A DNA stretch of 64,000 nt from Planctomycetota bacterium (lineage in GTDB: Bacteria; Planctomycetota; Phycisphaerae; Phycisphaerales; UBA1924): assembly GCA_039819165.1 (NCBI GenBank), contig JBCBSM010000001.1, forward strand, positions 496,001 to 560,000, written 5' to 3'. Of this stretch, positions 38,619 through 47,226 are shown piece after piece. Position 1 is the stretch's first letter. Each line of letters starts with the position of its first letter. The notes below the pieces were generated by a model that saw only the letters and a program-made list of their open reading frames with translations, did no database searches and was not told the origin of the DNA. Made by a program: the position numbers and the translations under genes.

Positions 38619-39926
38619 CTAGGGGCAGCCGACGTCGAACTCGGTCTGGAAGGCCAGGAAGTCGAACAGGGTGTAGCGGCCGTCGCCGTCGAAGTCGGCC
38701 CGCGGGTCCTCGACATCGAACAGGTTCTGGAAGGCCAGGAAGTCGAAGAGCGTGGCCTCGCCGTCGCCGTCCATATCCACCCGGCACAGGAAGGACGGCA
38801 CCTCCGCCCGCCAGGCCTCCTTGATGCCCAGCGGATTGATGCCGTAGCCGACGATGACCGTGCCGTCGTCGGAGATCGCTGTCGCCTCCAGCAGCCCCCG
38901 CCAGTCGCCGACCTCGACAAGCCCGAAGTCGTCGATGAGCCAGTCGGCCACCGTGCGCACGGATCCATCGGGCAGCCACACCGTCGCCGAGAACGGCGAG
39001 CCGGCGGCCGACACCGAGGTCGTCCCGACCGCGATGAGTCCGCGCTCCGAGATGCCCTGCACCATGTCGTTGCCGGTCGGGAACGGGGCGCCGGGCGGCG
39101 TGCCGAGCACCTCCAGCCCCGAGCCACGCCGCCAGATCGCGGGGCGGATCGGGTTGGAGAATGGGTCGAAGTCTCGCGGCGTCACCGAGCCACCAACGAC
39201 GCTGGCGTCGGGCGACAGGCTATGGATCTCGAAGCGCTCGAACTCGGGGGGTAGGCCGACGTCCACTGCTTCCGGCACGCCGTCGGTCCAGAAGACCAGC
39301 ATGTCGGTGCCGCCGGCGCCGAATTGGCACCCGGCGATGATGCGGCCATCCGCGGAGATGCGGCTGGCCTGGCCGCCGCTCCGTCCCGGCAGCAGCGCGA
39401 GGGGGCGGACCGCGCCGGTCGCCGGATTCCAGGTCACGGGCTGCCGCGTCCCGCTCCGATCGGAGGACACGCCCACGGCGACCGAGCCGTCGTTGCTGAT
39501 GTCGCCCGGGAACGTCAGGAGCCGACCCAGCGGCCGGGCATCGGGCAGCGGCTTGAGCTCAACGCCAAGGCCGAGGTTGTCCCACGCCATCGCAACCTGC
39601 AGGAAGACGCCGTCGCGGAAGAAACCATGCAGGCCGATGATCACGTCACCGTCGCTGCTCACGGCCTCCGCGGTGCCGAAGGCGAAGTCTCCCGCGGGAT
39701 CGAAGAGGAGGTTGGGGAAGCGGAAGCCCTCGAACCAGTACGCGGCGATGGTGCCCAACTGGGTGTCATCGCCACCCACGATGGCCTCGCCGTCCGGGCT
39801 CACGCCGTTCGCTCGGCTGCCAACCAGCCCGCCGCCGAGGCCGTCGAAGCCGAGCCCATCGAAGGACGCGTCCTGGGCGCTCGCCACGCCCGCCGTTGCC
39901 ACAAGCACGATCGTCATCCGCGTCAT
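38619..39926 (-). CDS. Secreted HAF-repeat protein with CP-terminal dockerin-like module
   Basis: A 435-residue exported protein. After a signal peptide (residues 1-18, ending GVASAQ) come about six HAF-type repeats of the form DGxxxVGxxxx with aromatic or Trp-containing strands, predicted to fold as a beta-propeller-like structure (for example SPDGEAIVGG and SDDGTVIVGY). The end is two EF-hand-like repeats with FDFLAFQ, finishing Gly-Cys-Pro. The start at 39926 is chosen over the earlier ATG because GGAGG lies nine bases upstream and because it overlaps the histidine kinase stop (ATGA). Function unknown; the family is extracellular. Confidence 0.78.
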   Translation of the reverse strand: MTRMTIVLVATAGVASAQDASFDGLGFDGLGGGLVGSRANGVSPDGEAIVGGDDTQLGTIAAYWFEGFRFPNLLFDPAGDFAFGTAEAVSSDGDVIIGLHGFFRDGVFLQVAMAWDNLGLGVELKPLPDARPLGRLLTFPGDISNDGSVAVGVSSDRSGTRQPVTWNPATGAVRPLALLPGRSGGQASRISADGRIIAGCQFGAGGTDMLVFWTDGVPEAVDVGLPPEFERFEIHSLSPDASVVGGSVTPRDFDPFSNPIRPAIWRRGSGLEVLGTPPGAPFPTGNDMVQGISERGLIAVGTTSVSAAGSPFSATVWLPDGSVRTVADWLIDDFGLVEVGDWRGLLEATAISDDGTVIVGYGINPLGIKEAWRAEVPSFLCRVDMDGDGEATLFDFLAFQNLFDVEDPRADFDGDGRYTLFDFLAFQTEFDVGCP

Positions 39927-40849
39927 CGCATCCATCCTCCGCGTGGTCGTCCTCGGGTCTCCGATGAGTGGATTCGGGAATCCGCGGTTGCCGGACGCAG
40001 GCCTTCGCTCGAGGCGTGCGGCAGCGCGATCACGAAGTCCGTGCCGCGATCGAGCTCGCTCGTAAATCCGAGCGTGCCGCCGCTGGCTTCGACGATGCGA
40101 CGCGCGGTGGGCAGCCCCAGGCCCGTGCCGCCCGCCTTGGTTGTGAAATAAGGCCGGAACACCCGCTCGGCGGTGTCGGGCGGCATGCCCGGGCCCGTGT
40201 CGGTGACGTGCAGTTCGAGGACGTCGTCCCGCCGGGGCCGCACGCGGAGCATCAACTCCTTGGGCCGGTCTGCGGCGGCCGCGCCCGCCATGGACTGCAG
40301 CGCGTTGATCATGAGGTTGAGCACCGCCTGCTTGAGCCTCGCGGCGTCGACGCTGGCCACCGCGGGCGCGGGCGATCGCTCGACGCGCAGCCGCACGCCC
40401 TCGGACTCGGCCTGGGGCAGGAAGAAGTCGGCGAGCTCCTCGACCAGCACGTTGAGGTCGGTGGGCGCCGCCGAGATCCGCAGCTCGCCGGCGAACTCGA
40501 GGAAATCGGCGAGGATATCGCGGAGCCGATCGACCTCGCGGAGCAGCGTCGCGGATCGCCGGACGAGTCGCTGCCGCTCCTGCTCGTCGCCCGGCAGTTC
40601 CTCGATGGCCTCGGCCAGCAACTGGGCGTTCAGGCCGATGGTGGACAGCGGGTTCTTGATCTCATGGGCGAGGCCGCCGGTCATCGAGCCGATGTCGGCC
40701 ATGTGCTCGGCGGCGCGGGCGCGGCGCTCGGCGCTGCGGGCCCGCTCGGTGAGCAGGCGCACGCCCCACCACGCCACGCCGGTCGCGAAGAGCACGCCTA
40801 CGCCGAAACCGGCGATGCCATCGAGCCACGACACGCCAAACCAAGCCAC
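39923..40849 (-). CDS. Sensor histidine kinase
   Basis: A membrane-tethered kinase of about 308 residues. One N-terminal hydrophobic segment (residues 9-32) is followed by a short linker. The phospho-acceptor His 62 is in GLAHEIKNPLSTIGLNAQLL. N box NLMINALQSM is near residue 208, G1 DTGPGMP near 242, the F region FRPYFTTK, and G2 GTGLGLPTARRI near 262. It lacks a visible periplasmic sensor domain and resembles NtrB/ZraS-type kinases in brevity. The GTG start is the most likely in a frame with no ATG; the frame is open further upstream, so this is uncertain. No response regulator is adjacent. The downstream HAF gene overlaps its stop. Confidence 0.85.
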   Translation of the reverse strand: MAWFGVSWLDGIAGFGVGVLFATGVAWWGVRLLTERARSAERRARAAEHMADIGSMTGGLAHEIKNPLSTIGLNAQLLAEAIEELPGDEQERQRLVRRSATLLREVDRLRDILADFLEFAGELRISAAPTDLNVLVEELADFFLPQAESEGVRLRVERSPAPAVASVDAARLKQAVLNLMINALQSMAGAAAADRPKELMLRVRPRRDDVLELHVTDTGPGMPPDTAERVFRPYFTTKAGGTGLGLPTARRIVEASGGTLGFTSELDRGTDFVIALPHASSEGLRPATADSRIHSSETRGRPRGGWMR

Positions 40850-40890
40850 GCCGAGATGGTATCGGCGGCGCTGGTCCGCCTGCGGCGTAC

Positions 40891-40926
40891 CGGCTGGTTC
40901 GGATCCGGCTGGTTCGGATCCGGCTG
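40891..40926. repeat. 15-bp tandem repeat between kinase and cold-shock genes
   Basis: CGGCTGGTTCGGATC is present twice in perfect tandem, followed by a partial third copy. It lies between the end of the cold-shock gene and the proposed start of the histidine kinase gene. Confidence 0.9.
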
Positions 40927-40937
40927 CCTCGAACCGG

Positions 40938-41219
40938 CTAGGTGGCCCGCCGGGGCGTGCGCGGCGCGTGCCGCGGCACCTCGATGCTCTCCCGTCGCTC
41001 GACCCTCGTCGCTCGCCAGCCCTTGTCGGTCCTCTCGGCGTCGTAGTCCACGACCGCGCCGTCACGCAGCACGCGGTAGCCGCCGCCCTGGATGACCGAG
41101 AAGTGCACGAATATGTCCTGCTCGTCGGGGCCGATGATGAAGCCGAAGCCCTTCTTGGCGTCGAACCACTTCACTTCACCCTCGTGGCCGACCAGCGCAT
41201 CCGCCGACCGCTCGGACAT
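40938..41219 (-). CDS. csp: Cold-shock domain protein
   Basis: A small RNA/ssDNA-binding protein, 93 residues. The CSD motifs are EGEVKWFDAKKGFGFIIGPD (RNP1) near residue 13 and DIFVHFSVI (RNP2) near 35, within a single five-stranded barrel. It carries a basic C-terminal extension (RRESIEVPRHAPRTPRRAT) beyond the usual 65-70 residues. The upstream region on the minus strand holds a possible promoter element (TAGACT) about 95 bases before the start. A short intergenic segment separates it from the downstream histidine kinase; co-transcription is possible but not shown. Confidence 0.9.
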   Translation of the reverse strand: MSERSADALVGHEGEVKWFDAKKGFGFIIGPDEQDIFVHFSVIQGGGYRVLRDGAVVDYDAERTDKGWRATRVERRESIEVPRHAPRTPRRAT

Positions 41220-41440
41220 GTACGTTCGTCCTTCGTTCGTCCTGCGGGCGTCGCCCGCGCCCCCCGCCGGCCCACCGCGGCCAAACTCACCGCGCGGCCC
41301 AGCACCGTCTTACCCAGTCTACCAGAGATGGGTTCGGGGTCCTAGCGCAGGATGCCCCACACGGCGAAGGTTTGCAGAACCTTCATGCCATCGCCGCGTG
41401 AGGTAACCCGAGGTGGGTCAGCGTCTTAGATTTCTTGAAA

Positions 41441-43789
41441 TCAATCGACGGACGCGGGCCGTCGGCCCCGGCGGCGGCGACGCGACCGCGACCGGTCCTC
41501 GTCGTCGCGATCCTCGCCCCGGTCGCCTTCGCGATCCGAGCTGCGCTCCGAGCGGCCGTCGTCGCGACGCTCGCCCCGATCGCGCCCACGACCGCGGCGC
41601 CGGCCACGGCCGTCGTCGTCGGCCTCATCGGAGCCGCCGCCATCGCCGGCGATCGCTTGCTTGCGGCTGAGCTTGATGCGGCCCTGGTCGTCCACCAGGA
41701 TGACCTTCACGGTCACCTCGTCGCCGACCTCGACCACATCGGTCACCTTCTCGACGTAGCCGTCCTGGAGCTCGGAGATGTGGCACATGCCGTCGGTGCC
41801 GGGCGCGATCTCGATGAAGGCGCCGAAGTCGCGGACCGAGACGACCTTGCCGGTGTAGACCGAGCCGACCTTGATCTCCTCGGCCAGGGCCTCGATCTCC
41901 TGCTTGGCGGCGGCCAGGCTGTCGGCGTTGGTCGAGGACACCGAGACGGTGCCGTCCTCCTCGACGTCGATCTGCACGCCCCACTTGTCCTGCAGGCCGC
42001 GGATGGTCTTGCCGCCCGGGCCGATGAGCTTGCCGATCTTCTCGGGATTGATCTTGATCTGCTCGATCCGCGGCGCGAAGCGGGAGATCTCCTCGCGCGG
42101 CGCGGGCAGGACTTGCTCCATGATGTTGATGATCCGCAGCCGCGCGGTGCGGGCCTGCTCGAAGATCTGCTCGATCTGGTCGAGGTTCAGGCCGCGGGCC
42201 TTGAGGTCGAGCTGGATGCCGGTGATGCCCTCGCGGGTGCCGGCGACCTTGAAGTCCATGTCGCCGAAGAAGTCCTCCTCGCCGATGATGTCGGTGATGT
42301 AGGTCTCGCTGCCGCCCTTCTCGTCGGTGGCGCGGCCGACCGAGATGCCCGCGCACACGTTGCGGATGGGCACGCCGGCGTCCATGAGCGCCAGGCAGCC
42401 GCCGCAGATCGACGCCATCGAGGACGAGCCGTTGCTCTCGGTGATGTCGCTCACCAGCCGGACGGTGTAGGGGAACTCGTCGGGGCCGGGCAGGATGCCA
42501 AGCAAGCTCCGCTCGGCGAGGGCGCCGTGGCCGATCTCGCGGCGGCCGGGACCGGTGATCCGCCTCGCCTCGCCCACGCAGAAGGGCGGGAAGTTGTAGT
42601 GCAGCGTGAATTTCTTGCTGTACTCGGGCAGCAGGCCGTCGACGATCTGCTCGTCCTTGCCCGTGCCCAGCGTGCAGGACACGAGGCTCTGCGTTTCGCC
42701 CCGCTGGAAGAGCGCCGAGCCGTGCGTGCGGTCGAAGTAGCCGACCTCGCCGTAGATCGGTCGCAGGTCGTCGAGGCCGCGGCCGTCGGCGCGGATGCCC
42801 TTCTCGACCAGGAGCTGGCGGGCGGCCTTCTTCTCGAGCGTTCGGAAGGCGTCCTTGGCCATGCTCCGCCGCTTGACCGAGGTGATGTGTTCGCCTGGTG
42901 TGCCGTCCTCGGCGATGGCGAAGTGCTTCTCGAGCACCTCGTCGCGGAGGGCGCGGATGGCGTCGCCGCGGTCGTGCTTGCCGGGGATCTGCCGCGCCTT
43001 GAGCATCTTGGCCTTGGCCGCCTTCTCGACGATCGCGGTGACATCGTCATCGGGCAGCAGCAGCGTGCCGTCGCGCTTCTCCTGGCCGACCTCGGCCACG
43101 AGGTCGTCGATGAGGGAGAGGATCTCGCCGATGGTCTCCTCGCCCAGCTCCATGGCGTCGAGGACGTCGTCCTCGGGCACCTCGGCGGCGCCGACCTCGA
43201 TCATGTTGATGCCGTCGCAGTGCCCGCTGAGGACCATGTCCAGGTCGGAGAAGTCCATCTGGCTCTGGGTCGGGTTGGCGACGAAGACCGGGCCGTCCTC
43301 GGTGTGCACGCGGCCGACGCGAACGGTGGCGATCGGGCCCTCGAAGGGGGCGTCGCTGATGGCCAACGCCGCCGACGCGGCGACCGAGGCCAGCACGTCG
43401 GTGTCGTTCTCGCCGTCGTGGCTCATGACCCAGCACTGGATCTGGATCTCGTCGACGAAGCCATCGGGGAACAGCGGACGGATCGGGCGATCGATCATCC
43501 GCATCGTGAGGATCTCTTTCTCGTTCGGCGGGCCCTCACGCTTGCGGAAGCCGCCGGGGAACTTGCCCGCGGCGGTCAGCTTTTCGCGGTAGTCCACGGT
43601 GAGGGGGAAGAAATCGAGCCCCTCGCGGGGGTCGGCCCGGACGACGGTGGCCAGCACTGCGCTGCCCTCGTAGCGGGCGATCACCGCCGCCGAGGCGAGC
43701 CTCGCGACGACACCGGTCTCGAGCGAGAGCGTGCGACCGGCGATCTCGCGCTCGATCTTGACCTGCTCGGAAATCAGAACATCTGCCAT
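41441..43789 (-). CDS. pnp: Polyribonucleotide nucleotidyltransferase (PNPase)
   Basis: Phosphorolytic 3'-5' exoribonuclease of RNA decay, 782 residues. Two RNase PH-like domains are present; IVDGLLPEYSKKFTLHYNFP and GPGRREIGHGALAERSLLG belong to the second, catalytic one, and RDFGAFIEIAPGTDGMCHIS lies in the C-terminal S1 domain. A KH domain (IGKLIGPGGKTIRGLQ) is near residue 560. After the S1 domain a highly charged Arg/Asp-rich tail of about 65 residues follows, an unusual extension. rpsO lies upstream in the same direction, as in most bacteria. The 333-base leader between them contains a large hairpin. Confidence 0.97.
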   Translation of the reverse strand: MADVLISEQVKIEREIAGRTLSLETGVVARLASAAVIARYEGSAVLATVVRADPREGLDFFPLTVDYREKLTAAGKFPGGFRKREGPPNEKEILTMRMIDRPIRPLFPDGFVDEIQIQCWVMSHDGENDTDVLASVAASAALAISDAPFEGPIATVRVGRVHTEDGPVFVANPTQSQMDFSDLDMVLSGHCDGINMIEVGAAEVPEDDVLDAMELGEETIGEILSLIDDLVAEVGQEKRDGTLLLPDDDVTAIVEKAAKAKMLKARQIPGKHDRGDAIRALRDEVLEKHFAIAEDGTPGEHITSVKRRSMAKDAFRTLEKKAARQLLVEKGIRADGRGLDDLRPIYGEVGYFDRTHGSALFQRGETQSLVSCTLGTGKDEQIVDGLLPEYSKKFTLHYNFPPFCVGEARRITGPGRREIGHGALAERSLLGILPGPDEFPYTVRLVSDITESNGSSSMASICGGCLALMDAGVPIRNVCAGISVGRATDEKGGSETYITDIIGEEDFFGDMDFKVAGTREGITGIQLDLKARGLNLDQIEQIFEQARTARLRIINIMEQVLPAPREEISRFAPRIEQIKINPEKIGKLIGPGGKTIRGLQDKWGVQIDVEEDGTVSVSSTNADSLAAAKQEIEALAEEIKVGSVYTGKVVSVRDFGAFIEIAPGTDGMCHISELQDGYVEKVTDVVEVGDEVTVKVILVDDQGRIKLSRKQAIAGDGGGSDEADDDGRGRRRGRGRDRGERRDDGRSERSSDREGDRGEDRDDEDRSRSRRRRRGRRPASVD

Positions 43790-44122
43790 GGCAGTACCTT
43801 TCCTCAGATCCTGCGTGCCGGGCGAACGCCGTTGCAGGACCTACAGCAAGAAGCCGGCGGCCGCTCGGGCGTCGCCGGTGCGAGGTTGCCGTAGGGTCGA
43901 TGGAGGAAGGGGCAGAGGGCGGAAGGCACCAGCGTTGCTACACGCATGCCGCTGCGTTCCGCCGACTGCTCCCTCGACCGGCGATCCCTCGCGGATGGGC
44001 GGGAGCCCCGCGGCCCGATTGCCGCGAATCGCCTCCCGGATGTCTCGTGGGGCGCCTCACCCCGCCGCCCGGTGCGGCGGGACCGCCCCACAGCTATGCG
44101 TCCAGGCGTCCGTCGCGGACGC
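43790..44122. other. rpsO-pnp intergenic region
   Basis: No gene supported. It contains hairpin structures, described separately, that may act in processing or termination of the rpsO-pnp transcript. Confidence 0.6.
44047..44091 (-). promoter_or_regulatory. Long bulged hairpin in pnp leader
   Basis: An outer 8-bp stem (44047-44054 with 44084-44091) and an inner 8-bp GC stem (44061-44068 with 44074-44081) form an extended hairpin in the leader between rpsO and pnp. In Escherichia coli, a leader hairpin of pnp is cleaved by RNase III for autoregulation. The same role here is an inference. Confidence 0.4.
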
Positions 44123-44124
44123 CT
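44104..44124 (-). terminator. Hairpin at the end of rpsO
   Basis: A 9-bp perfect stem (AGGCGTCCG with its complement) with a three-base loop starts within the rpsO stop codon. No T-tract follows, so read-through into pnp seems likely. Confidence 0.4.
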
Positions 44125-44392
44125 ACTTGCGGAGCCCGAGCCTCTGGATCAGGTTCCGATATGCCTCATGATCGGTCCGCGACAGGTACCGCAGCAAGCG
44201 ATTCCGCTTGCCGACCATCAGAATCAGGCCGCGGCGGCTGTGGAAATCGTGGCGGTGCTCCCGCAGGTGGGCGCTCAGCTCCTTGATCCGCGAGGTCAGG
44301 ATCGCGATCTGGACCTCGGGAGAGCCGGTGTCGCCGTCGTGCCGGCGATAGTCGCCGATGACCTGCTGCTTCGCATCCGCTTCGATTGCCAT
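44123..44392 (-). CDS. rpsO: 30S ribosomal protein S15
   Basis: Small subunit protein that binds 16S rRNA in the platform, 89 residues, exactly the family length. The family block [20 protein letters not shown] is near residue 20, followed by [20 protein letters not shown] and KRNRLLRYL. The gene is the first of the rpsO-pnp pair. A 230-base region upstream before the kdsD stop probably contains its promoter; nothing specific is recognised there. Confidence 0.97.
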   Translation of the reverse strand: MAIEADAKQQVIGDYRRHDGDTGSPEVQIAILTSRIKELSAHLREHRHDFHSRRGLILMVGKRNRLLRYLSRTDHEAYRNLIQRLGLRK

Positions 44393-44628
44393 GCACCCGT
44401 CCTGTTCAAGCTATCGCGGACAAACTCGCGCGGGCGCGACGGCCCGCATCAAACACGAACAGGATAGTAGACCCGCCGGCGGAGGGGCGTCCACCTGGGC
44501 GGGCCCTGGAGCATCTTCGAGCGCTCCGTAGCGGCCTTCCGGCCGCACACTCGCTCTCATACGGCCTCGCCGGAGTGAATCCGGCGGGCCTAGACGGCCG
44601 CACACGCTACATCTGGATCGAATCTGCT

Positions 44629-45684
44629 CTAGCCGCGGGCGTCGACGAGCCGCAGGGCGACGAGGTCCTGCACGTCCAGCAGCGCGACGGGGCGGCCGTC
44701 GGCGTCGACCACCGGGATCTCGTCCTGTCGGTGCTCGAGCACCAGCGAGACGGCCTCGCGGGCCCGGGCGTCGGCCGACACGGTCCGCGGCCGCCTGGTC
44801 ATGACCTCGCCGATGGGCCGGCCGAGCTGGGCGGCATCATCCAGCACCAGCCTTCGCAGGTCGCCGTCGGTGAAGATGCCCGCGAGCCGGCCGTCGCCGT
44901 CGACGACGAGGATGGCCCCGGGACGACGCCCGCCGGGCGATTCGGCCCGCACCTGCGCGTCGAGCACCGTGGTGCTCTCGGTCGCCAGCGGCAGGTTCTG
45001 GCCCACGTGGCAGCGGGCCACGTCGAGCACCGGCCGCAGCGCGCCACCCAGCGAACCACCGGGGTGCCGCTTGGCGAACTCGGCATCCCCGAAGCCTCTG
45101 CGGTGCGCTGCCGCGATCGCGAGGGCATCGCCGAGTGCCATGGTCGCGGTGGTCGAGGATGTCGGTGCGCTGAACCGCGGCTGCGCGGCCTCGCGCTCGA
45201 TGCCCAGGTAGAGCGGCACCGTCGACAGCCGTGCCAGCGGGTTGGGTTGCTGGCTGTTTAGCGGCGGCGCGCCGGTGATGGACACGATCGGCAGGCCGTC
45301 CTGCCGGAGGATCGCGCAGAGTCCCACGACCTCCTCGGTCCGCCCCGAGAACGACAGCGCGATGACGGCGTCTTGCGGGCGGAACCGCCCGAGGTCGCCG
45401 TGGGCCGCCTCGGTTGGGTGGACGGCGTGGCTCGGGATGCCGAGCGAGGCCATCGTCGCACTGATCTTGGCGCCCACCAGGCCGCTCTTGCCCAGGCCCG
45501 TCACGAGCACGGTGCCGTCGGCCCGCGCGCACTCGTCGAGGATGCCGACCGCACGCTCGAAGCCCTCGGGCAGCTCAGCCAGCCCGGCGACGGCGGCGGC
45601 TTCCTCACGGAGTACTCGCCGCGCGAGATCGAGCGCCGAAACCTCGGCCGGCGCGGGAGCCTCGCGTCGCTGCTGGTTGGTCAT
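44629..45684 (-). CDS. kdsD: Arabinose-5-phosphate isomerase (KdsD/KpsF family)
   Basis: Interconverts D-ribulose 5-phosphate and D-arabinose 5-phosphate, the first step of Kdo synthesis for LPS. The 351-residue product has an N-terminal SIS sugar isomerase domain with VTGLGKSGLVGAKISATMAS near residue 60, HPTEAAHGDLGRF, and SFSGRTEEVV. GDALAIAAAHRRGF and FAKRHPGGSLGG follow. Two CBS domains (about residues 220-340) end the protein. The start is set at MTNQQRRE; upstream in-frame codons are possible. The gene is divergent from scpA. It is unlinked to kdsC, which is 9 kb away. Confidence 0.9.
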   Translation of the reverse strand: MTNQQRREAPAPAEVSALDLARRVLREEAAAVAGLAELPEGFERAVGILDECARADGTVLVTGLGKSGLVGAKISATMASLGIPSHAVHPTEAAHGDLGRFRPQDAVIALSFSGRTEEVVGLCAILRQDGLPIVSITGAPPLNSQQPNPLARLSTVPLYLGIEREAAQPRFSAPTSSTTATMALGDALAIAAAHRRGFGDAEFAKRHPGGSLGGALRPVLDVARCHVGQNLPLATESTTVLDAQVRAESPGGRRPGAILVVDGDGRLAGIFTDGDLRRLVLDDAAQLGRPIGEVMTRRPRTVSADARAREAVSLVLEHRQDEIPVVDADGRPVALLDVQDLVALRLVDARG

Positions 45685-45748
45685 CGAAGCCACGCAAAAG
45701 GGTAGACCGGCGGCCGCCAACCGCACCTATCCGCACCTAACCTGCCCG

Positions 45749-46543
45749 ATGGAGCCCACCGGCCCCGCCATCACCGTCGAGGCCTTCCAGGGGCCCATGG
45801 ATCTGCTGCTGCATCTGGTGCGCGTGCGCGAGGTGGACATCCACGACATCCCGATCGCCGACATCGCCGACCAGTACGTCGCCGCGGTGGGCGATCTGAG
45901 CCGCGTGGACATCGAGGCCGCCGGCGAGTTCCTGGTGATGGCCGCCACGCTCGTGCAGATCAAGAGCCGCGTCATCGCCGCCGAGAACATGACCGATGAG
46001 GACCGGGCCGATCGCGACGAGGCCGAGCGCGTCGAGGACGATCCACGGGCCGAGCTCGTCAAGCAGCTGCTCGAGTACAAGCGGACCCGCGAGCGCGCCG
46101 ACGCCCTCGAATCCCGGCTGGCCGACTGGCAGGCGCGGGTCCGCGTCGCGCCCGCGGCTCGGCCCGACATCGAGACCGACGACGACGACGCGCCCGTCGA
46201 CCTCGAGGACCTGAGCCTGGCCGACATCGTCGCCGCCTTCGAGCACATCGCCGAGGCCATCCAGTTCGATCGTCTGGGCGACCACGCCATCGTCGACGAC
46301 GACACACCCATCGAACTGCACCAGGCCGACGTCCTCGATCGGCTGCAGCGCGTCGAGGCCGCCGGCGGCCGCCCAGCGCTGGCGCTGGTCGACGTCTTCA
46401 CCGGCCGCAACCGCCTGGAGGCCATCGGCTTGTTTCTGGCGATCCTCGAGCTGCTCCGCAACCACCAGCTGAGCGCGTGGCGAGCGGAGGGAGAGGGCGG
46501 CATCTGGGTCGGGCGAGTCGCCGCCGAAGCCGCCAACGAGTAA
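45749..46543 (+). CDS. scpA: Segregation and condensation protein A
   Basis: Kleisin subunit of the SMC-ScpAB condensin, 264 residues. The N-terminal motif EAFQGPMDLLLHLVRVREVD, the IHDIPIADIADQYV segment, and ATLVQIKSRVI match the family. The C-terminal winged helix includes LFLAILELLRNHQL. An acidic central linker (DIETDDDDAPVD) separates the two. It bridges the SMC heads and helps chromosome segregation. No scpB is adjacent; the following gene is an unrelated zinc-ribbon protein. Confidence 0.93.
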   Translation: MEPTGPAITVEAFQGPMDLLLHLVRVREVDIHDIPIADIADQYVAAVGDLSRVDIEAAGEFLVMAATLVQIKSRVIAAENMTDEDRADRDEAERVEDDPRAELVKQLLEYKRTRERADALESRLADWQARVRVAPAARPDIETDDDDAPVDLEDLSLADIVAAFEHIAEAIQFDRLGDHAIVDDDTPIELHQADVLDRLQRVEAAGGRPALALVDVFTGRNRLEAIGLFLAILELLRNHQLSAWRAEGEGGIWVGRVAAEAANE

Positions 46544-46627
46544 GTCGCCAGCAAGCGAGCACGGTGGCCAGCGATCGCAGCGAAGGTCCCGGCACGGGCA
46601 ACTCCATATCGACCATCGCGGACGCCA

Positions 46628-47218
46628 ATGCACGCCTACGCCAGCAGGCCGGACGTGGCGTCGGACTCGCTACGCTCGTCCGTGCGATCGGACGCCCCCA
46701 CCATCACCGACGACCGCGGCCGCGATCGCCCGCTCCGGCCGCCGCGCCTCGTGCTGCCGTGGCACGGGCGGGCGTTCCTCGCCATGCCGGGGCGGTGGGT
46801 GTTCCTGGCGATGCTGCTGCTGGCGGCGGGGCTCGCGTGGGCGACCGTCCGCACGGGGTGGAGCGGGCTGCGGATCGTCCGCGGCGGGCCGATGCCCGGC
46901 GAATCGCTCGACATCGTGCTCGCCGTCGGCGGGGCGATGCTCGTGCTGCTGCTGACCGGCGTCGGGCTGCCGGCGATGTACCTGTGGATCGCGTCGGCCC
47001 GCACCCGCTCGTGGCGCGCGCGGCTGCGGCTGCTGGCGGGCCGCTGCGCGGCGTGCGAGTACGACATGTCCGGCCTGCTGCCCGAGGACGACGAGCGCTG
47101 CGTCTGCCCCGAGTGCGCGGCCGCGTGGCGGTGCGATCTGCTCTCGGCCGGTGCGCACAATTACGGGGCGATCACCCGCTCGCTCAATCGATCGGCTGCA
47201 CGACGGCACGGCCGCTAG
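46628..47218 (+). CDS. Membrane protein with zinc-ribbon tail
   Basis: A 196-residue protein of unknown function. Two hydrophobic helices (about residues 58-75 and 97-120) are followed by a cytosolic tail with four cysteines: CAACEYDM, then CVCPEC. This resembles the CPRCGYDL...CPECG ribbon of the protein at 73-930, a recurrent Phycisphaerae pattern. The basic N-terminus is longer than in that relative. The M24 peptidase gene starts nine bases after its stop. The ATG choice is the first in frame; no Shine-Dalgarno decides it. Confidence 0.7.
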   Translation: MHAYASRPDVASDSLRSSVRSDAPTITDDRGRDRPLRPPRLVLPWHGRAFLAMPGRWVFLAMLLLAAGLAWATVRTGWSGLRIVRGGPMPGESLDIVLAVGGAMLVLLLTGVGLPAMYLWIASARTRSWRARLRLLAGRCAACEYDMSGLLPEDDERCVCPECAAAWRCDLLSAGAHNYGAITRSLNRSAARRHGR

Positions 47219-47226
47219 AGTCGGCG

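Noticed and set aside
41425-41445. Palindrome GATTTC-TT-GAAATC at the end of pnp as a terminator
   Set aside because: The stem has only six AT-rich pairs and no T-tract follows; too weak to call.
41435-43894. Open frame of about 819 codons on the plus strand across pnp
   Set aside because: Antisense to pnp, which has all PNPase motifs; no family signal in the plus-strand product.
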